Source: Ricordea florida (Eukaryota; Cnidaria; Anthozoa; Corallimorpharia; Ricordeidae). Taken from it: a stretch of DNA of 64,000 bases. Position numbers and translations under genes: made by a program. Below, one piece after another: positions 1 to 9,968 of this stretch. The stretch lies in contig OX453275.1 of assembly GCA_949710005.1 (NCBI GenBank), positions 34,035,718 to 34,099,717 on the forward strand, in the 5' to 3' direction. Numbering within the stretch: the first letter of the stretch is position 1; each line of letters opens with the position of its first letter. The notes beneath the pieces were generated by a model. That model searched no databases and had not been told where the DNA came from. It was given only the letters and a program-made list of their open reading frames with translations.

Positions 1-3000
1 CTATTTGCACTCGATTTCTATTTTAAAGTATGAAACCGCACCGGAAAATGTGTTTTACATTATTTGGTAATCGCACTTATCACATGCAGTGACGTAATCA
101 GTCTTAACTTGAATAGGGATTACAAACTACATTTTAAAAATGAGTACGGAATATTCAGACCCCCCCTAATGGGGCCTCGATACTCTCCCAGTAGTTCCAC
201 CTGGGTCTTGAAAACAGTTTAAGTTGCAACAAAGCCGCGTGTTACTACTAGAGAATTGTCCTACATATTTTGACTTTTTAGTGCTGTCCCTGCGGAAAGA
301 GAAATTACCAAAAAGCGAACTAGCGTTACCTAGTGTCTTTTATGGTCGTTTGTGGGTAAATGAGTTTTTACCGCACTAATTATATCTGATAGTTGCGAAA
401 TCCTGATTAGAAGAAGATACCTTACGAAACTGTTAAACTTGAAATGCTGTCTCTAGTTTGACCATGTTTACACGGCGACTTTGCAATTTGCTATTCTGCG
501 AAAGGGTTCATTTTCACTGTTTTCAGTGTGAGTGTTCTTCCAAGCGATTTCGAGGGCTTTGCTCCGCATTCTCTCTTTATTCCCTGGCCTTGTGTTGACT
601 GTGTTGATTAGGCTGTCCCAAGCAAGGGCAGGACAGATTTAGCGCTTTCTTTGGATCCACATCTACTGGTTTTAAACTCACCGCGTCAGTCCGTGAGCTT
701 ATCGCAGGAGTGTTTCCATATGATCGACCTGATCGCTTGAGAAAATTTTCTGCGGCAGAGACGGCGATTCTTGCGACAGAGACGATTACATGGAAAACAG
801 ACTTAACACTGATTCATACCAGTCATAATTCTTTTCAAAAAGAGAATGATCTACGCGGATTTACTCCTTTCCGGAAAGACCATAAACTTTTGTGAGAAAG
901 ACTTTACTGTGTAGTTCAGAAACAAAGGTGTTTCTCCGATTAAGTTTCTTGTCAGAAGTCAAGACTTTCTTCTCTCTAAAACACATTTGAAGAGCATACT
1001 TTTACGATTAATTTTTTGGGCCGATGGTGAAACGCAGAGGCCCGATTAACATTATAATTAGCTTTTCAACATTTGCATGACCACATGCGGCTACAGCTCC
1101 CGATTTGAAAGGAGTGGTAAAGGCAATGCAATGGTTTTGATTTTAAATATAAGAAGATTAGTTCGATAAAATCGTCTTTCTTTTTTCCGCAGTAAAAACC
1201 AAACCGTTGCTTTTTGTAACACCAACCCGTTAAAATGGGGAGCTTGGGGCAACTGCGGCTTGACTGGTTGCGTAGGTTACAGGACTGGTTACAGCAATAG
1301 TAATGTTCGAAAGAAAGAAAGCGTCATAAACTCGTTCCAAGGTCAGCCCCATTTATTGTTAGTTCACCTTGTCATGTATTGTTAGTTCACCTTGTCCGCA
1401 CCATTTTGACTGCATTGCATCCAAATGTATAAAAAAAATCCATACATGTATATATATTTAAACTGGGGGAGAGAGAACTTTGGCGAGTGAAAGGTCGTCG
1501 CTTTATGTACGCAACTAAAGCAGTTGCGAAGATAAGAGCTGAAAAAATTCAGGCTTGCGTCCGTTCTCAAAGGTACAGTTAGGTTCTTTGATAGTTATCG
1601 GTGTTCTTATTATCCTTGACGTCATTCCCTTGAAGCATGTAAATTATTGGTGGTCACGGTACTTTTAACTTTCTCGTGGGAAATATCAGAGCCCTCAAAA
1701 CGTCAAATTTAACCCATTGTATAGCACCTGAAATCCACTTTTCTCAAAACTGGCAGGTGTGATTTGTGGAAGATGTATTTTTCGGTACTGTCACGCAGGA
1801 AAACACAAGAGGCAATGCTACTTTTCTCAATCGGAGTTTGGGATTTGGCAATAACATGTTATTTACATGCAGCAAACAAGAAACAAACGCAAAACACCAA
1901 TTAGTGCTATTATATTATCAAAGCCTAGTCTAAACCTTATTTTTCTCAGTTCAACTTAATGAAATGAACTCTCGGATATTGTAACGATTGGTCGTCGTGA
2001 ATGAAAGCAGAGAGCAGACTCTGAGAACAGATCGTCAATAGGAAGTTTACTATAGTTCTAATTATCTTCTACTTGTAACCAGCTTTGGCTTCGCCTTTGT
2101 GTAACCCATGTAAACAGTTAATTAGCCTTTGTATTTCGTGTAAACAAAGATCTTTCACTTGAACTTAATTTGTAGAGAAAAGAGGAGTCTTGTTCGGAGA
2201 TATGCATTGGTAGCGGCAAGTCAAGTCTAATCCTCCTTTTTGCAATACTTTTCAATTCCATCCGTTAGACGGCAAACCATGTTTTTCTAGACTTTAATCT
2301 GTTAACTTTAGAGTACTTTTTTCTGTGATTCATAAGTATCCTTATACTGCTGACATTTACAGTAGGCCTAGCCCAAACGTGGAACTTTTTATGAGACGAA
2401 TTAAATAGAGCCAATTAAGTTCATGACAAAATCTACTTTTGACTCAGTTGAGTTCGACGAACTGTGTTTGGATCGACCCACACGTTCTATCCGACCGCCT
2501 CAGACAAATTGAACGTTTTTTTTGTGTGTGTTTGAGGCGCCCTTTGCCCGGGTCTAGAAGTGCAATGACCGGTGTGCGCAATGGCAGAGCGACCTGTGAT
2601 ACCTAGTAGAGCCCAGAGTGCAATGGACCCTACCCAGTACACACCTCAGGAGGAAAAAGGCCAGGCCACAAAGCCGTCGGCCAAAACCCCCTGAGATGGT
2701 AACTGGGATGTAACGGGCCCAACGGGGACGATTACAAGCGGTAATCAAAGTATTGTATGGCAAGGTTTAATTAAACGCCACCAGATGAGGGTGAAGATAT
2801 CTCTAATAAACAGTCGCCTCTTGATAAAACAAACTGCTAATCGGAAAACCGGTGATATAGGGTCTCGTTACTGCCTGTCTTTGTAAATCGTGCTCGATTT
2901 TTCCCAAGGACACTCTGGAATGTTGCTCAGCATTTTCTGCAGAATGGAACGTTGTTTTCTAGAACTGCGAAGCATTTTCATCAGTAAACAATTCTGTGGT

Positions 3001-3453
3001 GCATTGATTCGCGCTATTTTGCCGTTCACTGGAATCCCGCAGTCGAGGAGATTCGCTGTCCGTCTGTTTCAGGCACCCGATGGTTACGGGCGAACTTTAG
3101 GGCGAGTCAAGAGAACTTGGGGAGTTCTCTTCCGTTGCCTCCACACGCGATTCTGCTATCTTCTTTTGCCATCTGATTTCAAGAACCTGCAACAGGCCAG
3201 CTCAATTTAAACAAAATACATGGTCAAGAACAGGGGAAGGGGGAGGGGGGGTAATTCCTAAACTGAAAATCAACTCACCTCAGGGGTAGCGGGAGAGTGG
3301 CCTGCCTGACAGTCCCTCTATGGGTGGGGGTCTCCTCCCTTTCGTTACACCAGATAGCAAACATGTGTCCTTAGATCAAGGCCTTGATATGCAGATCGCG
3401 ATAGGTTATTTGTAATTGCTTTCATTTTGTTTCTTTCTTGTCTTTTATCTTAG
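1..3453. other. Host DNA, no supported gene
   Basis: I see no coding region here that I can support; the open frames are short and have no recognisable protein. A gene whose last exon is at 3454 could have exons here or to the left of the window. Positions about 2535-2765 are GC-richer than their surroundings and look like a repeat fragment, but I could not define its ends. Confidence 0.5.
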
Positions 3454-3619
3454 GTCTTACGCATTCCTTGTCAAATGCGGTAATGGCCCCATTCTGCTGC
3501 GTAACACAACAGTGGAAGCCCACACTCTCTCATCTGAGGACACTCTGAATATTATCAAAGTTCTGGAGGAGTTTATTGAAGAAAATGACAAATTTGGTGT
3601 CGATGCATTGTCACAGTGA
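3454..3619 (+). CDS. Probable terminal exon of an unrecognised host gene
   Basis: A pyrimidine-rich tract ending in TTATCTTAG (3445-3453) is a good splice acceptor. It is followed by an open frame of about 54 codons up to a TGA at 3617-3619. The peptide is protein-like: it has a beta-type start (YAFLVKCGNGPILLRNTTVE) and an amphipathic helical acidic end (DTLNIIKVLEEFIEENDKFG). The first base completes a codon begun in an upstream exon that I could not find. I do not recognise the family. It could be a chance open frame next to a chance acceptor, but residue composition and exon geometry argue for a real last exon. Confidence 0.5.
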
Positions 3620-3800
3620 ACTTAGCGAAAATTTGGATAATGTTTTACGTCACCAACACAGTCTCCCCTTACAATTAACAGTAATCAGTAAATCGAAAAG
3701 CCTCTAGAATTAACAATTATTGTTAATCCACGGGTCAGTTCGGAACACTGTGTCCCAGGACTAATCAGAAAGTAAAAAAAAAAAAAAAATGGTTCATGTC

Positions 3801-3871
3801 GTTTGGAGTGGATTTGAACCCGAAACTCCAGTCAGTAGGAACGGCGTGTTACCGCTAGATCACTGAAGAAC
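3801..3871 (-). repeat. tRNA-like (SINE-type) fragment
   Basis: Read on the minus strand, this segment has a box A-like stretch (ATCTAGCGGTAACACG) and a box B-like GGTTCAAATCC at tRNA-like spacing. The acceptor and anticodon stems do not pair properly, so it is more likely a tRNA-derived SINE remnant or pseudogene than a functional tRNA. Confidence 0.4.
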
Positions 3872-4944
3872 ACCATGGCGGGAATATCACTCATAGAATA
3901 TCACTGTTTTATAGTGATTGTGGTTAAGCGCTGATTTTAAATGGTTAGCATTTTGGTGAGCGACCCTTTCCATTTACTTTCCAAAATGTTTTCTTAGCTA
4001 GTGGTTATAGAGGTTTACAAAGTATAACAGGGTGTAGAATAAACGGATGAATTGTATTATGTTTAAAAATTGAGATTTGTTTAACCAGCAACGTGATGGT
4101 GAGTAACGAGTCGTAGGTTCCAGCCCTCTGTCCGGACACTATGGGTTGTTCTTTTAAAAAAAACGGTGTTGATTTCCCAGAATTCATTTCAAACCATGAG
4201 ACTTCCAAATTGAAGATAATCATAAATTCAGAGCAATTTAAGAATTAACGATAATCATAAATTTAGAGAGGAGGACGGATTGACGTCACAGAATTCCCGG
4301 CTCCACTGAGCCCACTATCAACATTAGTTTCAAACGTGGTGGTCCTTTATGTCAGCAGTACGCATTCTGTCAACGTTTGAACTGAACAGGCTGTTTATTC
4401 GAGAGTTTTTCATCATAGTTCAGTCAGGCTGTACGCGTTTAAATATTAGATACCACCAGAAAATAATGCTATGGAAGGAGAGTTGATGCAGAGAATACTT
4501 GTCTTCTACCGGCAAAACAGTATTAAATAAAGCTCTGGACCTGAAGAGATTTGCAGGGAAATACTCTAAAGGCTATCTAGCATGTATCTAGGAATGTCGA
4601 TACCGTTATCCCTGTTGATGTTGTTAGAGTAAAGTCTTGTTTACAGCCCCCTTTTGCAAAACGACCCAAGGTAGGCTGAAACCCACCGAGAAGAACTCCC
4701 TTCGCTATGTCACCATTTGTTCCCATCGCGGAAAAAATGTGCTGAAAAAAAAAAACACCCTGACATTGGTATGATTACAGTTTTTTTGCCATATCCTCGT
4801 TATGACAAACATTCGTTCGTCATTTTTGAAATGTTGAAAATGTTTTCAGGAAATAAGAGAAATCTATATTTTTTTCTTTATTGCAACTGTACGCAAAAGC
4901 GTATGTGCGCAGGGACAAAAGCAAAAAAGAGGCAGCGTGGGCGA

Positions 4945-4949
4945 GCGCG
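4945..4949. repeat. Target-site duplication, left copy (GCGCG)
   Basis: GCGCG lies directly outside the first base of the left terminal inverted repeat, and the same five bases lie directly outside the right one (20138-20142). Polintons usually make 6-bp duplications; here only five bases match (left AGCGCG, right GCGCGT). Confidence 0.7.
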
Positions 4950-5056
4950 AGAGAGAGGGAAAACTACGGGACTGGGACACAGGAATTTGATCAGAGATTG
5001 GTCAGAGATTTTTTCTGATATTATTTGAGATTGAATATTAAATTTAATCAGAAAAT

Positions 5057-5102
5057 TTATCAAGGATTTATACAGGGGGTTATCAAGGATTTATACAGGG
5101 GG
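5057..5102 (+). repeat. 23-bp tandem unit, two copies, in left TIR
   Basis: Two perfect head-to-tail copies of a 23-bp unit that starts TTATCAAGGATTTATAC and ends in five Gs. The right TIR has three copies (19963-20030), which accounts for the whole length difference between the TIRs. Confidence 0.9.
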
Positions 5103-5299
5103 TGATAAAAATATAGCACTGGGACACAGGAATTTGATCAGAGATTGGTCAGAGATTTTTTTCTGATATTATTTGAGATTGAATATTAAATTTAATCAGA
5201 AAATTTATCAGAGATTTATACAGATAATAGTTCTAGGACACAGGTATTAATAATTATTATAAAAAAAATAAAATTGAAATGAAGTTAAAAAAATAATGA

Positions 5300-5308
5300 T
5301 TTAAAGAT
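5300..5308 (+). promoter_or_regulatory. TTTAAAGAT motif upstream of polB
   Basis: Exact TTTAAAGAT, 25 bp before the polymerase ATG and inside the TIR. The same motif or a one- to two-base variant precedes most genes of the element at similar spacing. Its promoter role is inferred. Confidence 0.6.
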
Positions 5309-5333
5309 AAGAAATAATTTACATAAATTAGAA

Positions 5334-8300
5334 ATGGAACAATTAAATAATTTGAATACAAAACAATTAAGTTCACTACTTTCATGGTATAAAATTCAAG
5401 ATAGATCTAAAATAAGTACTAAAAAAGATAAAATTCAAGCATTGAGTAATATACCTGAAATAATTAATAATGTAAAACAAATCGTTGATAATAAACGAGA
5501 AATTTTTGCAGTGATAGATAATACACCAAAGAGAAGAGCAAACCAACCACAACCACCTCTTCCAATTCCTCGTGTTACACCAACAACGCAAATGCTGAGA
5601 GAAACCCCAAACCCACCACAAAAATTTATACCAAGAACACCTCCAGAATCACCACAAAGATTTATACCAAGAACACCTCCAGGTTCTCCGCCACCAACAC
5701 CAAAAATTAAACCACCCAGACCTCCACCGCCCAAACTTTATAAAAAACAAAACCACATACCTGCTCCAAGAAAAAATAAAACTCAAACTCATGCTCTAAT
5801 ATCTACCCCAAGAAAAAATATTTTATCTAGTTTTATGAATGAAGCAAAGAGTTTAATGAAAAAAATTAAGGAAACAAAAACAAAAGACAAAACTTTTAAT
5901 TGGATAAAAAAACAAATATCGAAAGTAGTTGATAAAGTTAAATCTACAGGAGACGGTCTTAAAAATCTTATAAATAATAACACACAACCTGAAAGACCTA
6001 TTCCACCACCAGGAAAAAAGAAAAATAAAAAAAAGTATCAACCACAATCTTTGACGGCTACTACAGAAAATGTTAGAGATTATGAGAAGGAGGGAGCTAG
6101 ACCTAAAACAAAAAGAAATGTAAAAATATCTGAAGATGTTAAAAAAGATGAACAAGAAAATGAGGAAGAGTTCACATTTAATGAACAAAAAAAAGCATTA
6201 AAAGGATATTTGAAAACTTGCAGGATAGATGGAAAGAAAGGATATGATCCTGAAGAATTCATGAAAAAAATAAAACAAAAAGTTATAGATCGAATTAATC
6301 AGGAAAAGAAACCAATCAAAGGTAAATTTATATTAACATGTAAGTTAGTAAAAAAGTCTCTACTTGAAAAAAAAATTGAAGAAGAAACTGAAAAATTCTT
6401 TCATTCTCCACCAAAAATAATTACTGAAGCAACTAATTTATCAGAATTATTTGATGCAATGATTAAACATATACTTAATGAGATTGAAAAATTTCTAAAT
6501 AATACCCCTTCAGGTATTTTTGAATTAGACTCTGTAGTATGTTTTGATATTAATTTAGTACCCTATGAAATTATTTCTGGAAGTTCATATTTTCCATTAC
6601 CTGCAAGATTAGCATCAAAAAAAGCAGTTATTAATCCAAAGAATTTAAAAGATAAGGAATGTTTTAAAGATGTAGTAACAGAAGCAGTGTTTCCAAGAAA
6701 AAATCATCGAGAGAGAGTAAATGATGAATCGAGGGAAAATTCTAAAAAGTTAAATTGGAAAGGAATAGACTTCCCTACTCCATTAAATAAGATTGATAAG
6801 TTTGAAAAACAAAATCCAAATATTGTTATTAATGTATTGGGATATGAAGATGATATAATATATCCTCTAAGAATAAGTGATAAATGTGATTGTAAGAAAA
6901 AACAAGAATGTAAGAATTGTAGGTGTAGGAAAAAAGAATGTATAAAACAAGAATGTGAGAAATGTGGTTGTAAGAAATGTGATTGTAACAAAGAAGAATG
7001 TAAGATATGCAGCTGTAAAATTATAACATTAATTTTAGTATCTAATGGTGAAGAAAATCATTACTGTTTGGTAACTGATATTAGTAGGCTTTTATCCTCT
7101 GAAATTGATAAAAATAAAAACAAAAAATATTTTTGCCTTAGATGTTTCAACTCATTTTATAAACAAAAATATTTAGATGAACATAAAAAATACTGCGACT
7201 CAAATGGAGAAGTTATAATCAATATGGTAAAGAATAAAGATGGAAGCCCAAAATTTATTTACTTTAAAAATTTTAAAAATAAAATGCGAACACCTTTTGT
7301 TATTTATGTAGACTTTGAGGGTTATCTAGTACCAATACATACATGTTCTCCAAATAAAAATAAAAGCTTTATTAAAAAATATCAACTGCATAAAGCATCT
7401 GGATTCTGTTATTATATCAAGTGTTTTGATGATAGTATATTACCCCCTGATTTTAAACAACTTGTTAATTATACCGCAAAATATGAAGATGAAGATGTAA
7501 CAGAGATATTTGTAGAATATTTAGAAAGAGATTTTAGAAAAATTTATAAATTAATGGAAGAAAGAGAAGAAAAGTTTAGATTCTATGATAATAATAAAAT
7601 GCCAGAAAAAATTAAAAAAGAACATGAAAATGCAACTCATTGTCATATATGTGAAGGAAAATTTACAGAAACTAATAATAGAGATTATAAAAAAGTAATA
7701 GATCATTGTCATCTTACAGGAAAGTATAGAGGGGCTGCACATAGTAAGTGTAATATAAATTATGTGATTCCTAATTTCATCCCAGTAATAGCACATAATA
7801 TGTCAGGATATGATTCTCATTTATTTATTAAGAATCTTAGTAAAACAAAGGGAGAAATAAGTTGTTTAGCAAATACTGCTGAAAAATATATTAGTTTCTC
7901 AAAGAAAATTTTAATTGGTTATGATGATGATGGTAAACCTATTAATCGAATGATAAGGTTCATTGATTCTTACAAATTTATGTCAAACAGTCTTGATGGT
8001 TTGGTTGATAATCTTACTAAATGTGGAAAGTGTAAGACTTGCAAACCAGGAGATTGTATGAAGAGATATGAAAAAGATGGAAAAGATATTGAGTATAAAG
8101 GTATTGGTAGATGCGGAAAATGTGATAATTGTATTTTGATTGGGAAAAGATGTCTTTCTCCAACAGATAAAAACCTAAGAGAAATTAAAAAGTATTTTAA
8201 AGACGATAAATTAAAGTTATTGTTAAGAAAGGGAAAATACCCATATGATCACATTGATAGTATTGATAAATTAAATGAAACTAAACTTCCGTTGAAGGAG

Positions 8301-9968
8301 GCATTCTATTCATTACTAAACAATGAACCTATAACAGATTTTGATTATAATCATGTTGAAAATGTATGGGATACATTCGATATGAAATCAATGAGGGAAT
8401 ATCATGATCTATATCTCAAGACAGATGTAATACTTTTAGCAGATGTATTTGAGAACTTTAGAGATGTTTGTCAAATGAATTATGGTTTAGATCCTGCTCA
8501 CTATTTTACATCACCAGGATTATCTTGGGATTCAATGCTAAAATTAACCAAAGTTAAATTGGAGTTGTTTACTGATGTTGATATGTTACTTATGATTGAA
8601 AGAGGTATTAGAGGTGGTGTAGCTCAAATATCAAAAAGATATGCTAAAGCTAACAATCCATATATGGGAGAATTTGTAGAAAATCTAGTTAAAAGTTATA
8701 TTGTATATCTTGATGCAAATAACTTATATGGTGCAGGAATGAGTGGAAATCTACCTACTCATGGATTTAAATGGATGAGTGAGGAGGAGCTTAAAAATTG
8801 GAGAGATATGCCTTGTATAGTTATGGTTGATTTGAAATATTCAAAACATCTTCATGATGATCATAAAGATCTTCCTTTAGCTCCAGAAAAACTTACTGTT
8901 AATGGTGTTCAGAAATTAATGCCAAACCTATTTGATAAGGAAAGGTATGTTGTCTATCATGAGACGTTAAAATTTTATGAAAGTATGGGATTAGAAATAA
9001 CAAAAATTCATAAAGGTATTAAATTTGAAGAGTCTGCATGGTTAAAGCCCTACATTGATTTGAATACTAAATTCAGAGCTCAAGCATCTAATGATTTTGA
9101 AAAGGACTTCTTCAAGTTAATGAATAACTCTGTATTTGGTAAAACAATGGAAAATATGAGAAAAAGGATAGATGTTAGATTAGTTAATAATAAAAAAGCA
9201 GCTGAAAAATTAATAAAAAAACCAAACTTTGATTATTTTACTATCTTTTCTGAAGATCTAGCTGCTGTAAATATGAAGAAAATAAAAATAAATTTTAATA
9301 AGCCAATTTATGTAGGGTTTTGCATTTTAGATCGAAGTAAACAAATAATGTATGATTTTCATTATAATTATATTAAAAAGAAATATGGAGAAAAGGCTAA
9401 ATTACTTATGACTGATACTGATAGTCTTGTATATGAAATAGAAACTCCAGATTTCTACAAAGATATAAGTTCAGATGTTAGAGAAAAGTTTGACACTAGT
9501 AATTACCCTAAAGGCCACCCATCTGGAATCGAGGTTGGTGTAAACAAAAAAGTAATTGGAATGTTCAAAGATGAGTTTGGTGGAATGATACCTATAGAGT
9601 TTGTAGGTCTAGGAGCTAAACAATATGGTGTAAAAATGGATAATGGTGATGACATAAAAAAGAATAAAGGAACAAAGAAATCAGTTGTTAAGAAAACAAT
9701 ATGTTTTAATGACTTTAAAGATTGTTTATTCACTGGAAAACTGCAAATGAGATTACAGAATTTAATTGGAGCAGATCTACATAATCTTTACTCAAAAACT
9801 GTTAATAAAAAAGCATTATCTGCGGATGATGATAAAAGGGATATTTGCGAAGATGGGATAAATACTCTTCCCTATGGGCATTATTTTTCCAAAACAGAAT
9901 TAGATGATAATATGAACATCATCTTTCTAAAACAGAATCTGGAGGAAGTTCTGTATAATAAGGAATAA
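5334..9968 (+). CDS. polB: Protein-primed family B DNA polymerase (Polinton PolB)
   Basis: The 1544-aa polymerase would replicate the element by protein priming from its ends. Exonuclease motifs are visible: Exo I FVIYVDFEG (D660, E662), Exo II IAHNMSGYDSHL (about 819-831) and Exo III YHDLYLKTDVILLADVF (about 1022-1039). Polymerase motifs follow: A, YLDANNLYG (D1127); B, NNSVFGKTMEN (from 1264); C, MTDTDSLVYE (1359 on). The N-terminal third is unusual. It has a SAP-like helical module (1-45), a Pro-rich stretch (about 62-150) with two FIPRTPPxSP repeats, a Lys-rich region, a dense Cys array (about 517-563) and a C2H2-like finger (about 597-620). A CxxC...DHCH...C zinc module like endonuclease VII (about 768-808) and another Cys cluster (about 896-940) interrupt the exonuclease domain. 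The ATG lies in the left TIR. The 3' end overlaps the converging integrase gene by 50 bp. No lesion is seen. Confidence 0.97.
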   Translation: MEQLNNLNTKQLSSLLSWYKIQDRSKISTKKDKIQALSNIPEIINNVKQIVDNKREIFAVIDNTPKRRANQPQPPLPIPRVTPTTQMLRETPNPPQKFIPRTPPESPQRFIPRTPPGSPPPTPKIKPPRPPPPKLYKKQNHIPAPRKNKTQTHALISTPRKNILSSFMNEAKSLMKKIKETKTKDKTFNWIKKQISKVVDKVKSTGDGLKNLINNNTQPERPIPPPGKKKNKKKYQPQSLTATTENVRDYEKEGARPKTKRNVKISEDVKKDEQENEEEFTFNEQKKALKGYLKTCRIDGKKGYDPEEFMKKIKQKVIDRINQEKKPIKGKFILTCKLVKKSLLEKKIEEETEKFFHSPPKIITEATNLSELFDAMIKHILNEIEKFLNNTPSGIFELDSVVCFDINLVPYEIISGSSYFPLPARLASKKAVINPKNLKDKECFKDVVTEAVFPRKNHRERVNDESRENSKKLNWKGIDFPTPLNKIDKFEKQNPNIVINVLGYEDDIIYPLRISDKCDCKKKQECKNCRCRKKECIKQECEKCGCKKCDCNKEECKICSCKIITLILVSNGEENHYCLVTDISRLLSSEIDKNKNKKYFCLRCFNSFYKQKYLDEHKKYCDSNGEVIINMVKNKDGSPKFIYFKNFKNKMRTPFVIYVDFEGYLVPIHTCSPNKNKSFIKKYQLHKASGFCYYIKCFDDSILPPDFKQLVNYTAKYEDEDVTEIFVEYLERDFRKIYKLMEEREEKFRFYDNNKMPEKIKKEHENATHCHICEGKFTETNNRDYKKVIDHCHLTGKYRGAAHSKCNINYVIPNFIPVIAHNMSGYDSHLFIKNLSKTKGEISCLANTAEKYISFSKKILIGYDDDGKPINRMIRFIDSYKFMSNSLDGLVDNLTKCGKCKTCKPGDCMKRYEKDGKDIEYKGIGRCGKCDNCILIGKRCLSPTDKNLREIKKYFKDDKLKLLLRKGKYPYDHIDSIDKLNETKLPLKEAFYSLLNNEPITDFDYNHVENVWDTFDMKSMREYHDLYLKTDVILLADVFENFRDVCQMNYGLDPAHYFTSPGLSWDSMLKLTKVKLELFTDVDMLLMIERGIRGGVAQISKRYAKANNPYMGEFVENLVKSYIVYLDANNLYGAGMSGNLPTHGFKWMSEEELKNWRDMPCIVMVDLKYSKHLHDDHKDLPLAPEKLTVNGVQKLMPNLFDKERYVVYHETLKFYESMGLEITKIHKGIKFEESAWLKPYIDLNTKFRAQASNDFEKDFFKLMNNSVFGKTMENMRKRIDVRLVNNKKAAEKLIKKPNFDYFTIFSEDLAAVNMKKIKINFNKPIYVGFCILDRSKQIMYDFHYNYIKKKYGEKAKLLMTDTDSLVYEIETPDFYKDISSDVREKFDTSNYPKGHPSGIEVGVNKKVIGMFKDEFGGMIPIEFVGLGAKQYGVKMDNGDDIKKNKGTKKSVVKKTICFNDFKDCLFTGKLQMRLQNLIGADLHNLYSKTVNKKALSADDDKRDICEDGINTLPYGHYFSKTELDDNMNIIFLKQNLEEVLYNKE

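Larger units (their letters stand above)
3620..4949. other. Host intergenic DNA up to the Polinton insertion
   Basis: There is no supported coding sequence. It contains a poly(A) run at about 3775-3789, a tRNA-like segment (listed separately) and a loose direct repeat around GATAATCATAAAT near 4215 and 4250. The open frames that run into the Polinton edge near 4717-5063 are chance frames across the junction. Confidence 0.5.
4950..5353 (+). repeat. Left terminal inverted repeat of the Polinton
   Basis: This is 404 bp whose reverse complement matches 19712-20137 almost base for base. It starts AGAGAGAGGGAAAACTACGG. It contains two long direct copies of a block beginning ACTGGGACACAGGAATTTG (from 4971 and 5118, offset 147 bp), a third short GGACACAGG at 5236, and two copies of a 23-bp unit at 5057-5102. 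The repeat includes the promoter-like motif TTTAAAGAT at 5300 and extends 20 bp into the polymerase gene, so it ends inside coding sequence. Confidence 0.93.

Noticed and set aside
2554..2763. Cys-rich 69-codon minus-strand frame
   Set aside because: No acceptor/donor context and no recognisable protein; likely a repeat fragment.
3801..3871. Functional tRNA gene
   Set aside because: Box A and box B are recognisable, but the acceptor and anticodon stems do not pair; kept only as a tRNA-like repeat.
4717..5063. Open frames on both strands across the left Polinton edge
   Set aside because: They span the junction between host and TIR sequence, have low-complexity composition and no protein-like pattern.
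5435..5734. Glycine-rich minus-strand frame opposite polB
   Set aside because: It is the complement of the Pro-rich linker of the polymerase.
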